Source of the DNA: an uncultured Bacillota bacterium
Lineage (GTDB): Bacteria; Bacillota_I; Bacilli_A; RFN20; CAG-826
Assembly: GCA_949289845.1 (NCBI GenBank)
Contig: CASEPN010000002.1
Location: forward strand, 1 to 64,000
Reading direction: 5' to 3'
DNA: 64,000 bases
Part shown: positions 1 through 7,930 of the stretch, in pieces
How positions within the stretch are numbered: position 1 is the stretch's first letter
Layout of the letters: each line of letters opens with the position of its first letter
Notes under the pieces: model-generated
Database searches by the model: none
Seen by the model: only the letters and a program-made list of their open reading frames with translations
Told to the model about the DNA's origin: nothing
Made by a program: the position numbers and the translations under genes

Positions 1-114
1 GGGACTGAGCTTGGTGCAATCCCCTCCTCTGGAACCGCCTGCTCTGGTTCCTGTGGGATTTTCTGCGGAAAAAGCAAAGGTCTTTGCATTGCTGATCATC
101 CAATACGGATTCAT
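1..114 (-). CDS. DUF2961 / GH172-like protein, N-terminal fragment
   Basis: Only the first 38 codons lie in the window; the gene runs off the left edge. The start ATG (112-114) follows a GTGAGG Shine-Dalgarno 8 to 9 nt upstream. The peptide carries SAENPTG near residues 16-22 followed by a Gly/Arg-rich stretch and DCTKLSP. This matches my memory of the N-terminus of DUF2961 proteins, which include GH172 alpha-glycosidases acting on fructo- and arabinofuranosides. Substrate cannot be judged from the fragment. G+C is lower than in the neighbouring housekeeping genes, so acquisition by transfer is possible. Confidence 0.6.
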   Translation of the reverse strand, partial: MNPYWMISNAKTFAFSAENPTGTRAGGSRGGDCTKLSP

Positions 115-152
115 AGGTCTTACCTCACTTGTTTTGACGTATCTGATATAGG

Positions 153-179
153 TCTATAATACTATTACGGGAATGTCAA
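153..179 (-). promoter_or_regulatory. Promoter of the DUF2961-like gene
   Basis: Read on the minus strand, a perfect TTGACA (-35) is followed after 15 bp by TATAGA (-10). The start codon lies about 40 bp downstream, leaving a leader with a Shine-Dalgarno. The spacer is 2 bp shorter than the optimum. Confidence 0.4.
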
Positions 180-272
180 TCACTATTCATTTTATGGATT
201 TGACAGGCTTGCATTTGTTACTGTCAGCGTTCCGTCTGTCACAAACAGACTAAGGGAACAGCAGGGCTTATT

Positions 273-419
273 TTATTTTGCAAAGGTTATTTTGATTTGT
301 AGCTTGTTATCAATGAAGATTGCTTCGGTGCTTCCACCCATACGCTCAATCAGCAACTTAGCTGTCGCCGCACGGACCCATCCGTCCCCGAAACTACGAT
401 CTTCTCCCTTCCAAGGCGA
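273..419 (-). pseudogene. Possible LacI-type regulator C-terminal remnant
   Basis: The stretch 180-596 holds no intact gene. On the minus strand a 48-codon open stretch ends in a TAA (273-275) and is closed upstream by an in-frame TGA. Its residues (WVRAATAKLLIERM, then GGSTEAIFIDNKLQI) resemble the end of LacI/PurR-type effector domains, where a helix with LLxERI is followed by a short strand. There is no usable start. It could be the relic of a regulator that served the carbohydrate gene to its left. The similarity is short and may be chance. Confidence 0.25.
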
Positions 420-596
420 TCATGCCGCGTTCCCCTCGATCCGCGAACGACTTTTCCAAAGGATCCCTTGCCCATGCCCAGGCAGCCTCGCATAAGGAAA
501 AAGCAGGCGCCGTCTTGATTATCGGGGCTTGCCACGAAACGATCCGGGCCCGTCTGGGAGCGTTTCTCGCAGGCCAAGCAATTCGCCAAGGCATAA

Positions 597-621
597 GAAA
601 AGGGCCTCGCCGAGGAGGCCC
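597..621 (-). terminator. Terminator of the rpsF-ssb-rpsR operon
   Basis: On the minus strand a 7-bp GC stem (GGGCCTC paired with GAGGCCC) is followed by TTTTC. It lies about 55 bp after the rpsR stop. Confidence 0.8.
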
Positions 622-676
622 AGGGAGGACGGTTCTTGTTGTGATTTCCGGGACAAGCGAGCCCGGGAACCTACAC

Positions 677-913
677 CTAGCGCGCCATCTGTCCCGGATA
701 GGGAAGAAGGGCCATGTAGCGGGCGTTCTTGATGGCCTTGGCGAGCTGCCTCTGGTACTTGGCGCTCGTGCCGGTCTGGGCGCGGGAGCTGATCTTCCCG
801 TCCGGGTTGATGAAACGGGACAGGAGCTCGACGTCCTTGAAGTCGATGTGGGTGATCTTGTTCTTCTTGAAGTAGCAGACCTTCTTGCGAGGCCTCATCT
901 TCTTGTATGCCAT
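677..913 (-). CDS. rpsR: 30S ribosomal protein S18
   Basis: The 78-residue protein is the usual S18 length and has the family core: [19 protein letters not shown] and a C-terminal [19 protein letters not shown]18 binds the central domain of 16S rRNA as a pair with S6. It is the last gene of rpsF-ssb-rpsR, 18 bp after ssb. The ATG at 911-913 is chosen because AAGGAG lies 9 nt before it; an in-frame TTG two codons earlier is too close to that site. Confidence 0.97.
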   Translation of the reverse strand: MAYKKMRPRKKVCYFKKNKITHIDFKDVELLSRFINPDGKISSRAQTGTSAKYQRQLAKAIKNARYMALLPYPGQMAR

Positions 914-931
914 TTTCAATGTTCTCCTTAG

Positions 932-1375
932 TTAGAAGGGCAGGTCTTCCTCGGTGTTGATGTCGAAGGAAGCGGTCTCGGCCCTTTCTTCCGTGGGCTC
1001 GGGGTCGATCGGCCCCGCGCCAGGGACGCGCTCGTCGGACTTCCTCGATCCGTTCATGAACTCGAAGTTATCGCAGCGCACGCGGATGCTGTTCCTCTTG
1101 ACGTTGTCCCTGCCGACGTAGGAATCCGCCTCCAGGCGTCCGGTGACGCCGATGGTGGAGCCCACCTTGCAGTACTTCATGAGGGTCTCGGCCCTGGGGC
1201 CGAAGAGGGTGCAGTCGATGAACAGCGTGTACTTGTTCTTGTCCTCGTTGGGTCCGGGACGGCGGAAGCTGTCGTTGACGGCCAGGCGGAAGGATACGAC
1301 TGGCTGCCCGGTGCTGGTCTTCCTGAGCACAGGATCCCTGACGATGTTTCCTACGAGCACGACGTTGTTCAGCAT
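932..1375 (-). CDS. ssb: Single-stranded DNA-binding protein
   Basis: A 147-residue SSB with an N-terminal OB fold (about 1-105, beginning MLNNVVLVGNIVRDPVLR), an acidic Pro-rich linker, and the C-terminal tip EEDLPF that recruits replication and repair partners. It protects single-stranded DNA during replication. The Shine-Dalgarno GGAGGAGGGG lies just upstream of the ATG. It sits between rpsF and rpsR, as in most Firmicutes. Confidence 0.97.
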   Translation of the reverse strand: MLNNVVLVGNIVRDPVLRKTSTGQPVVSFRLAVNDSFRRPGPNEDKNKYTLFIDCTLFGPRAETLMKYCKVGSTIGVTGRLEADSYVGRDNVKRNSIRVRCDNFEFMNGSRKSDERVPGAGPIDPEPTEERAETASFDINTEEDLPF

Positions 1376-1400
1376 ACTTGACCCCTCCTCCGTTCGGTCT

Positions 1401-1685
1401 CTATTCGTCGACGACGATGAGATGGCGGATTACGTTCCTGTCGAGCTTCGCCAGACGGACGAACTCGTCGAGGGATCCCGGCTCGGCGTCGATCTTGAGA
1501 TCGACGTAGTAGCCCTTCTTCTCCCCGGCGATGTCGTAGGCGAAGTCCTTGATCCCGAGTTCCTTGCTCTCCTTCACCTTCGCGCCGCAGTCGGCGAGGA
1601 TCTTGGAAAGCTTCTCGATCTCGGCCTTGCGCGCCTCGTCATCGAGATTCGCGCGCAGGATGTACATGATCTCGTACTTCCTCAT
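1401..1685 (-). CDS. rpsF: 30S ribosomal protein S6
   Basis: A 94-residue S6 with the typical start (MRKYEIMYILRANLDDE) and central KDFAYDIAGEKKGYYVDLK. It forms a heterodimer with S18, encoded two genes downstream. TAGGAGGT lies 6 to 7 nt before the ATG. It is the first gene of the operon; the 5' leader carries a long hairpin that may mediate feedback by S6:S18. Confidence 0.97.
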   Translation of the reverse strand: MRKYEIMYILRANLDDEARKAEIEKLSKILADCGAKVKESKELGIKDFAYDIAGEKKGYYVDLKIDAEPGSLDEFVRLAKLDRNVIRHLIVVDE

Positions 1686-1702
1686 TTCGCACCTCCTAGT
1701 TT

Positions 1703-1735
1703 CGGTCTATGGGCCATGTCATGCATGGCCATAAG
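1703..1735 (-). promoter_or_regulatory. Candidate S6:S18 autoregulatory hairpin in the rpsF leader
   Basis: On the minus strand the leader folds into a stem of about ten pairs with single-base bulges (arms 1707-1718 and 1724-1735), followed immediately by ACCGA and then the rpsF Shine-Dalgarno. A hairpin with a nearby CCG, mimicking 16S rRNA, is the known S6:S18 leader motif. I have not matched this one to the consensus in detail. Confidence 0.35.
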
Positions 1736-1772
1736 AGCTGTGGCCTCCCGTCCTTCCCGGGAAGCGTGGGCT

Positions 1773-1801
1773 ACTATACGCCCTGAGGAAGAAGACAGGA
1801 A
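1773..1801 (-). promoter_or_regulatory. Promoter of rpsF-ssb-rpsR
   Basis: On the minus strand TATAGT (1773-1778) is a good -10. The -35 at 17 bp is TTCCTG, a weak match. The transcript would start near 1766, giving an 80-nt leader that includes the hairpin. Confidence 0.4.
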
Positions 1802-1807
1802 GGAAAT

Positions 1808-1824
1808 CCTTCCCTAAGGGAAGG
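1808..1824 (-). terminator. Possible lysS terminator
   Basis: A 7-bp inverted repeat (CCTTCCC/GGGAAGG, 3-nt loop) lies about 50 bp after the lysS stop and is followed on the minus strand by a weak ATTTCCTT tract. Confidence 0.4.
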
Positions 1825-1874
1825 GGACGTCGCCTCTCCCCTGCCCTCAGCCTAGTTATAGGTTGGCAAACGGG

Positions 1875-3362
1875 CTATTTGCCCTCGTCCTTCATCGTCG
1901 GGAAGAGAAGGACCTCGCGGATATTGCTCTGCTCCGTGAGAAGCATGACCAGGCGGTCCACCCCAAGGCCGATCCCTCCGGCAGGAGGCATCCCGTACTG
2001 GAGGGCCTCCAGAAAGTTGAGATCCATGTCGTTGGCCTCGTCGTCCCCCCTCTCGCGGGCCTTGAGCTCCTCGATGAACCGCTCCTTCTGGTCGAAGGGG
2101 TCGTTGATCTCGCTATAGGCATTGGCGAACTCCGTCCCGCCCACGAAGAACTCGAAGCGGTCCACGAAGCGCGGGTCCGCGGTCTTCTTGGTAAGGGGCG
2201 AGACTTCGATCGGGTAGGTGCAGACGAAGCAGGGCGAGATGAGCGTCGGCTCGACGAACTCGTCGAAGAACTCCTGCATGATGTAGCCGGTGGAGTTCCA
2301 ACTCTTCTTGAGCTCGAGATGATGTTCCTTGGCAAGGTCGAGGGCTTTCTCGAAGGGAATGTCCTCCCGGAAGTCGATACCCGTCTTCTCGAGGATGAGG
2401 TCCGCCATATGGTAGGAGGGGAACTCGCCCGAGAGATCGATCTCCTGCCCGTTCCAGAGGAACTTCTCCTGATGGAGCACTTCCTTGGCGAGGTAGTGAA
2501 GGAGGCCGGAAAGCCATGCCTTCATGTCCTGGAGGTCGGCGTAGCCTTGGTATAGCTCGATCGTGGTGAACTCGGGGTTATGCTTCGCGTCGATCCCCTC
2601 GTTCCGGAAGATGCGCCCGATCTCGTACACCTTCTCGATGCCCCCGACGAGGCACTTCTTGAGGTTCAGCTCCGTGGCGATCCTCAGATAGAAGTCCTTG
2701 TCGAGCGCGTTGTGGTGGGTGATGAAGGGGCGGGCGGCCGCGCCGCCGAGGATCGGGGAAAGGATGGAAGTCTCCACCTCGACGAAGCCGAGGGAGTCGC
2801 AGTAGTCGCGGATGCCCTTCACAATCCTCGAGCGCGCCAGGGCGATCTTCCTCGAGGAATCGTTGACAATCAGATCGAGGAAGCGCCTCCTGTAGCGTTC
2901 CTCCGTGTCCTGGAGGCCATGGAACTTCTCCGGAAGCGGCTTGAGGCACTTGACGATGGGGACGTACTTCTCGACCCGGATGGTGAGCTCGCCCGTCCTC
3001 GTCCTCATGAGGGTCCCCTCGACCCCGGCGATGTCCCCGAGGTCGCTGAGCTTGAACGCCTGGTAGTCGTTCTCTCCCACAACGTCCTTCGCGATCCAGC
3101 ACTGGATGGAGGCGTCCTGGTCCTTGAGATGGAAGAAGGAGGCCTTCCCCATCTTCCGGAGGGACATGATCCGCCCGGCGGTCTGCCCGCGGATCGGCGA
3201 GGAGAGAAGCGCCTCCTCGTCCTTTCCTTCGCCTTGGGCGATGAGGTCCTTTACGTCATCCTTCTTCTCGTACTTGCCCCCGTAGGGCTCGTAGCCGAGC
3301 TCCCGGAGAGCGTTCAGCTTCTCCCGGCGGGCGGCCTCTTGGTCAGTCAGCTTCTCGTCCAT
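1875..3362 (-). CDS. lysS: Lysyl-tRNA synthetase, class II
   Basis: A 495-residue class II LysRS charging tRNA-Lys. It has an N-terminal OB anticodon-binding domain (about 50-150), class II motif 2 (FRNEGIDAKHNPEF) and motif 3 (GLGVDRLVMLL) near the C-terminus. The ATG at 3360-3362 is preferred because GGAGG lies 9 nt before it; a TTG five codons upstream would overlap that site. The position near dusB and ftsH is typical of Firmicutes, though here four unrelated loci intervene. Confidence 0.97.
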   Translation of the reverse strand: MDEKLTDQEAARREKLNALRELGYEPYGGKYEKKDDVKDLIAQGEGKDEEALLSSPIRGQTAGRIMSLRKMGKASFFHLKDQDASIQCWIAKDVVGENDYQAFKLSDLGDIAGVEGTLMRTRTGELTIRVEKYVPIVKCLKPLPEKFHGLQDTEERYRRRFLDLIVNDSSRKIALARSRIVKGIRDYCDSLGFVEVETSILSPILGGAAARPFITHHNALDKDFYLRIATELNLKKCLVGGIEKVYEIGRIFRNEGIDAKHNPEFTTIELYQGYADLQDMKAWLSGLLHYLAKEVLHQEKFLWNGQEIDLSGEFPSYHMADLILEKTGIDFREDIPFEKALDLAKEHHLELKKSWNSTGYIMQEFFDEFVEPTLISPCFVCTYPIEVSPLTKKTADPRFVDRFEFFVGGTEFANAYSEINDPFDQKERFIEELKARERGDDEANDMDLNFLEALQYGMPPAGGIGLGVDRLVMLLTEQSNIREVLLFPTMKDEGK

Positions 3363-3428
3363 AAGGAAAACCTCCAAAGACGCGCGAATTTTAGTGCATG
3401 CGCTGGAGGTTAGCCACCGAAGGGCAGG

Positions 3429-3836
3429 CTATTCGTCCCTTGGCCTCTTGATCTCCGGGCCGAACTCCTTCTCGAGGTCGTGGACGATGCCGGGGACGCT
3501 TTCCATCACGCGTGTTTCCCGCACTTCCCCGGTCTCCAAGTCCTTTTCCGTATAGGTGACTTCCGTCACGGGGACACGGCCCTCGAGATATTCCCCTTGC
3601 CAAAGGGAGTCATAAGGAGCGTCCCTCCCGTCCAGCAGGAACTCCTTGCCTTTGTAGCTTGCGCGCATCGCGAAGTAATGGCAGACGCAGAACTCGATTT
3701 CCGAGTTGCCAACGGAATACCGGATCTTCTCCTTGGAAAAGTTAAAGCCAGGGATGTAGGGGTATTCCACCGCAAAGCCATCGTAAGCAACCGGGATCAC
3801 CATTGGTTCACCCGGCGCCATGTAGGGGTGAAACAC
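3429..3836 (-). CDS. Unrecognised protein of about 135 to 152 residues
   Basis: I do not recognise a family. The sequence is rich in aromatic and acidic residues (MVIPVAYDGF, IPGFNFSKEKIRYSV) with no membrane segment and a charged C-terminus ending IKRPRDE, so probably a small soluble beta-rich protein. The listed start is a GTG at 3834-3836 with only a distant GAGGGA. The frame stays open 19 more codons with protein-like content, and an AAGGGGAG site lies 6 nt before an in-frame CTG at 3885-3887, so the true start may be there. It lies 66 bp upstream of lysS, without a clear terminator between. Confidence 0.7.
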   Translation of the reverse strand: MFHPYMAPGEPMVIPVAYDGFAVEYPYIPGFNFSKEKIRYSVGNSEIEFCVCHYFAMRASYKGKEFLLDGRDAPYDSLWQGEYLEGRVPVTEVTYTEKDLETGEVRETRVMESVPGIVHDLEKEFGPEIKRPRDE

Positions 3837-3931
3837 CCCCGCGATCTTTCCCTCTGCGTGAGAGCTGAAATCAAACGAAAGAGCCAGGCAAATCTCCCCT
3901 TATTTTTTAGGTTTTGGGCAAAGCCGCCCTT

Positions 3932-5329
3932 TTAGAGCGGCCGGAAGGGGCTCGGCCCCTTGTTCAGGGCGTTGGCGCTGAGCCATTCGTAGTACGCCCT
4001 CAGGGCCGAGAGGCGGGACTTCAGGGAATTGAGGTTCCGGGGGCCGGAGGGCTCTTTGATTTCCCTTTCCGTTTCCTCGATCGCCTTCCTGGCGAGAAGA
4101 AGGACCTCGTCCAGGGAGCAGAAGCCCATGACGAAATTCCCATCGTCCAGGGCGGTAAGGGCGCCCCTCACGTAGGAGATGTAGCTGCTCGCCGTCCTCG
4201 GCGTCTTGCCGTTCTTGATGAGATCGGCGCGGAAGGCGTCGAGCCCATAGGCGATGAGAAGTTCCCGGGGCGCCTTCTGGGACGCTCCGCGCGCCTTCTT
4301 TGAACCGAAGTCTTCGCGGTGGAGGAGAAGCCTTTCCGCGGACCCCTTTCCTTCCTCCTCTTCCGCGCTTTCGAGGAACACCTCGCGGAAGAAGTCGTCC
4401 CCGGAAAGGCGGGCGTGGCCGAGGCGGGACTGGCCGACAGCGGGATCTTCCTCAAGGCAGAGGGCGCCCGAGTAGGGGTACACATAAGGGTTATGGACCC
4501 CGCAGTAGTCGATGAAATCCATATCCCTTCTTCCCGCCTCCTTGTCGCGGAGATACTGGAAGTAGGTGGCGAGGCTCTCACGGACGATCCGTCCGCCCGC
4601 GCCATTTGACTCGGAGTAGTGATGGTGGAGGAAGTGGAAATACTCGTGCGCGTAGACGGAGAGGACCTCCTCGATACCTTGCGGCGTGCCGATCCGCTGC
4701 GTCCAAGGCGCATGGTTGAGGGCGTTCGCGCGGAAGATCGCGTTGAGGTAGAGGACGATTTCCTTCTTCCCGCCGATCTCGCGGTACTCGCCGAGCTTCA
4801 CCGCCTCCATAGGGCGGTTCTCATAGCTCTCGATGGCCTCGTCGTAATCCCTGCGTAGCCCAGGGTTCTTGATGGAGCGGCGTTCGGGGGCAACGCTCTT
4901 CTTTATCGCGCGGTGATATGCGGCGTCGCGAGTTCCGCCAGACCTCAGGATCTCCATGGCCCAGGAGATCGCTCGATGCGCCGCAATCGCGATCTCGTCG
5001 CCTTCCTCGGCAAGTTTCCTGGCCTTGGCAGCGATTTCTTCGTGCCTGTCGAGGTCGTAGAGGAGCGCGATCGAATAGGCGAGGACGCACTTCCCTTCCT
5101 TGAGGAGGCGGGTGACGAGCTGGTGGAGCCACTCCTCCGAGAGCCTGCGCGCCCTCCCCCTGTAATGGACGCGCTCCACTTTGTCGTCGAAGACGATGCC
5201 GGGTTCTTCCTCGGGCACGCAGGGAAGTCCCTGCATGAGCCTCTTAAGAAGCTCCAGGCACCCCTTTCCTTCCCTCACCAGGTCCCCTTCGAGGTTGCGG
5301 GGCAACAGGTTTTTATCGATGAGAGCCAT
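3932..5329 (-). CDS. Putative HExxH zinc metallopeptidase with C-terminal recombinase-like helical domain
   Basis: A 465-residue soluble protein. HEYFH at residues 228-232 followed 19 residues later by E251 (in RESLATYF) fits a gluzincin zinc site (H228, H232, E251). The N-terminal 200 residues are helical and unrecognised. Residues about 370-460 (from LDAFRADLIKNGKTPRT to YYEWLSANAL) look like the SAM-like core-binding domain of tyrosine recombinases, without any catalytic domain. There is no signal peptide, so it should act in the cytoplasm. AAGGAG lies 7 nt before the ATG. Substrate and role are unknown. Confidence 0.75.
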   Translation of the reverse strand: MALIDKNLLPRNLEGDLVREGKGCLELLKRLMQGLPCVPEEEPGIVFDDKVERVHYRGRARRLSEEWLHQLVTRLLKEGKCVLAYSIALLYDLDRHEEIAAKARKLAEEGDEIAIAAHRAISWAMEILRSGGTRDAAYHRAIKKSVAPERRSIKNPGLRRDYDEAIESYENRPMEAVKLGEYREIGGKKEIVLYLNAIFRANALNHAPWTQRIGTPQGIEEVLSVYAHEYFHFLHHHYSESNGAGGRIVRESLATYFQYLRDKEAGRRDMDFIDYCGVHNPYVYPYSGALCLEEDPAVGQSRLGHARLSGDDFFREVFLESAEEEEGKGSAERLLLHREDFGSKKARGASQKAPRELLIAYGLDAFRADLIKNGKTPRTASSYISYVRGALTALDDGNFVMGFCSLDEVLLLARKAIEETEREIKEPSGPRNLNSLKSRLSALRAYYEWLSANALNKGPSPFRPL

Positions 5330-5490
5330 GCTTTTCTCCTTTCCGCGGTCCTCCGCGCTGGCAGTGCCAATATAACGTCTTCAAAAAAGAATATATCCCA
5401 AAGACATTCCGTCGTCCGTTTTTTCGGCCACCTAAAAAGGGATGCAAAGGAAAAGGGGCAGCCGCCTTTTCCCTGCATGTTCCTGCGCCA

Positions 5491-5513
5491 AAGAAAACGC
5501 CTTGAAGAGGCGC
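5491..5513 (-). terminator. Terminator of the Pr6Pr-like membrane gene
   Basis: On the minus strand CGCCT-CTTCA-AGGCG is followed by TTTTCTTT, about 30 bp after the stop codon at 5544. The rest of the 5330-5543 gap shows nothing else clear. Confidence 0.65.
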
Positions 5514-5543
5514 CTGACTCCGAAAGATTGGGCAAAACTAGCT

Positions 5544-6212
5544 TCAATCTCGGGATATTAGTTTCCCGACGAGCTTCCTGAGGTAATGGAGCCCATAGGA
5601 TATCCCCGCCGTCGCCGCGAGCATCGCCAGAAGGGCGATCGGCCAGTACCCGCCCCGGTTGAACCCGTAGAAGTCCTCCCATCCTCCGTTAAGAGGGCCG
5701 AGGGCAACCACCATCACGAGATAGACGATTCCGTAAAGAACCACGGTCGAAAGGCCAATGGGGGCGAACCTTGTCCTCATGTTCCCCGGGGAAAGCAGGA
5801 GAGCAAGGATCCCGGCGATCGGCGCGAGCGCGTGAAGGTAGAGGGAAGTCCCGAGGTACATCATCCCCCACCCCTGAGTAGGGCCTAGGAAGCAGATGAC
5901 CGTAAGGAAGGTGACCGTCGTCGCGACAACCCCGACGAAATGGACGATCGTCCCCCATTCGGGAACCTCCCATTCAGGACGGAAGGTCTTCCACCCCATG
6001 ATCCCGGCGTGAAGGAGGGACGCCAGGAGAAGGAGGAGGTTCGAGTCCACGGTGAAGTAGCGGAAGCACCCCGCCCCTTCCGAGGTCATGAACCCCGATC
6101 CCCCGAGGGGGACGAAGAAGCCGAGGATGCCGACGAAGGCGAGGGTCGCCGCGGCAAGATCGAGGAGGAGGACCAGGACAGGACGGATCCAGCGAAGAGT
6201 GGTTTTGCTCAT
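5544..6212 (-). CDS. Six-helix membrane protein, Pr6Pr-like
   Basis: A 222-residue integral membrane protein with six predicted helices. The FRYFTVDSNLLLLLASLL segment (about 50-67) is the hallmark of the Pr6Pr-like group, whose function is unknown, and an aromatic segment near helix 6 (GFNRGGYWPIALLAM) also fits. The start has no Shine-Dalgarno: TACTTT lies 7 nt before the ATG, which suggests a leaderless mRNA. A good terminator follows, so it is monocistronic. Confidence 0.85.
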   Translation of the reverse strand: MSKTTLRWIRPVLVLLLDLAAATLAFVGILGFFVPLGGSGFMTSEGAGCFRYFTVDSNLLLLLASLLHAGIMGWKTFRPEWEVPEWGTIVHFVGVVATTVTFLTVICFLGPTQGWGMMYLGTSLYLHALAPIAGILALLLSPGNMRTRFAPIGLSTVVLYGIVYLVMVVALGPLNGGWEDFYGFNRGGYWPIALLAMLAATAGISYGLHYLRKLVGKLISRD

Positions 6213-6219
6213 GGGCGTA

Positions 6220-6225
6220 AAAGTA
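6220..6225 (-). promoter_or_regulatory. -10 element, leaderless promoter of the Pr6Pr-like gene
   Basis: On the minus strand TACTTT is separated by 7 nt from the ATG and no Shine-Dalgarno intervenes. The -35 is not recognisable. Confidence 0.4.
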
Positions 6226-6635
6226 AACCATTGCCCCGGAAAGAGGAAGCGCGGAACGAATCAACCTTCTATCAGAGGAAGAGGGAACAGGGCGTGAAGG
6301 GGGCAAAAGGCAAGACCTCCTTGACCGCTTCCTCCTTCTCAGTCCTCACGAGCTCGAAAGACAGGGGGAGCGAATCAAAAGCGAGCCTCTGGACGTAAGA
6401 TCCTTCACGTAGCCTTTTTCCTTGTCTGTCAGCAAACGCAAGGATAAGGGCTACATCGGTCGGCTCAAGGGCCGCGCGCCCCCCGGGGCGGTGGCGCCGG
6501 CCTTTTCTTCTTACACAAGATTTGGGAGTGGTCCCCCTAAAACACATTTTTTGAATATGTTTTAGCGCTATCAAACACATTTTTTGGAGTAGTCCGTCCT
6601 TAAAAGGCACGTATACCTTTGTTTTCAATAAATTA
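6226..6635. other. Intergenic region without a convincing gene; 14-bp direct repeats
   Basis: AACACATTTTTTG occurs at 6541-6553 and again at 6575-6587 in an AT-rich island next to GC-rich DNA. On the minus strand the flank reads GGGGGACCACTCCC then AAATCTTGTGTAAG, faintly like the end of a mutator-type insertion sequence. A 118-codon minus frame exists (6272-6628) but begins inside the repeats and resembles nothing. I read this as a degraded insertion site after the ATPase gene. Confidence 0.3.
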
Positions 6636-7880
6636 TTAAGGACGGAGGCACCCTAAGGGGATCTGATACACCCCGTCCTCCCTTCGGAACCCTGCATCGC
6701 CATGCGTCACGACCATCAGGAAGGCAGGCTGATGGAGCTCGTCGATGTCTTCCTTCAGACGGACGAGGTTCCTTGCCGCTTCGTCCACGGCCTCTTGCTC
6801 CCTCATCTTGATCTCGATGAGCGCCCAGCGCCCGTCAGGGAACTGGAGGACGAGGTCGGCCTCCCTCCCTGCCTTGTCGCGATAGTGGTAGCTCTTCGCT
6901 CCGTGCGCTTCCCCGTAGGTGCGGAGGTCCCTCACGGCAAGTTCCTCGAAGAGCAGCCCAAAGGTGCGGATGTCCCCCATCAGCCATTCCGGCGTGGCGG
7001 AAAGGGCGGACGCGCTGATCGAAGGGTCAGTCATGTGGCGGACGGGCGAGGTGCGGATCGCCGTCTTGCTCCGAAGGTTCGGATTCCAGGCGGCAAGGTC
7101 CTCCGAGACATATAGGTTCTCAAGGGTTGCCATGAGCCGATACGCGGTGGGACGGCTCGTCCCGATATCCTCCGCGATCGCGGATAACGCGCGGGAGGAA
7201 CCGACACTTCGCGCATAAGCCCGGAGGAAGGACTCCGCGAGGCTCTCGCTTCTCTCCGCCCTTCCTCGCCTACCGGCGGGGAACATATCCATCGCGACCA
7301 GGTTCTGGAAGAAGGAACGCGCGAGGGAAAATCCCGCCTCCTTGTGCGTGACCGCGGAAGGCCATCCGCCCCGGCAGATCAAGCGGGCATAGTCCATGAG
7401 ACGAAGCGAACTGAAGCAGGCGACCTCCTCCCCGGCGAGGAGCGAGGAAAGGGATACGCTATGCTCCCCTTCGCCACTTTCGAACAGGGACATCGTCCGC
7501 ATCCTTCTTCTCGCGATCCTGCCGGTCCCGGTATGGCGGTTCTCTTCCCCAGGGACCGTGACACTCCCGGACAGGATGAAATTCCCCAGGCGATCGGAGC
7601 GATCGACCTCGTGCTTCACGGCGTCCCATAGCCTTGGAACAACCTGCCACTCATCCAGGAGCATGGGCCGCTCCCCATTCTTGAGGAAATCCAGCGGGGA
7701 AAGCCTTGCAAGCCGGATCGCGCCATCCGAGTCAAGGGCGCCGAAGTCATGCGCGCTATTCGCGTGCCTAGCGCACGTGGTCGACTTCCCGCACCACTTG
7801 GGTCCCGTTACGTAGACGGCCCCGCTCGTCCGGAGGGCTTCCTCAAGAATATCGTCGAACACACGAGCTATGTACTCCAT
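6636..7880 (-). CDS. AAA ATPase with DUF4143 C-terminal domain
   Basis: A 414-residue member of the large ATPase/DUF4143 family of unknown function, usually found in mobile or accessory DNA. Walker A is GPKWCGKS (26-33), Walker B is MLLDEW. The C-terminal part has DLVLQFPDGRWALIEIK, the beta-strand core of a restriction-nuclease-like fold (D...ExK). The middle holds a likely helix-turn-helix (IGTSRPTAYRLMATLENL). The ATG at 7878-7880 is chosen because AGGAGG lies 9 nt before it; an ATG three codons earlier touches that site. A 23-bp-period repeat array lies upstream. Confidence 0.9.
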   Translation of the reverse strand: MEYIARVFDDILEEALRTSGAVYVTGPKWCGKSTTCARHANSAHDFGALDSDGAIRLARLSPLDFLKNGERPMLLDEWQVVPRLWDAVKHEVDRSDRLGNFILSGSVTVPGEENRHTGTGRIARRRMRTMSLFESGEGEHSVSLSSLLAGEEVACFSSLRLMDYARLICRGGWPSAVTHKEAGFSLARSFFQNLVAMDMFPAGRRGRAERSESLAESFLRAYARSVGSSRALSAIAEDIGTSRPTAYRLMATLENLYVSEDLAAWNPNLRSKTAIRTSPVRHMTDPSISASALSATPEWLMGDIRTFGLLFEELAVRDLRTYGEAHGAKSYHYRDKAGREADLVLQFPDGRWALIEIKMREQEAVDEAARNLVRLKEDIDELHQPAFLMVVTHGDAGFRREDGVYQIPLGCLRP

Positions 7881-7930
7881 CGCGGGCATCCTCCTAATTC
7901 GTAGATTATCGATAAATATGGCTGATTTCA

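Noticed and set aside
350-589. A 79-codon minus-strand open frame left of rpsR
   Set aside because: Starts without a Shine-Dalgarno just behind the rpsR terminator and has no recognisable residues; a shorter frame in the same DNA looks more like a relic.
6272-6628. A 118-codon minus-strand open frame after the DUF4143 ATPase
   Set aside because: It begins in AT-rich repeats, crosses a GC-rich simple stretch and resembles no protein; no ribosome-binding site.
6490-6640. Possible insertion-sequence end (AAATCTTGTGTAAG and CAAAAAATGTGTTT repeats)
   Set aside because: No transposase remnant and no matching opposite end or target duplication could be found in the window.
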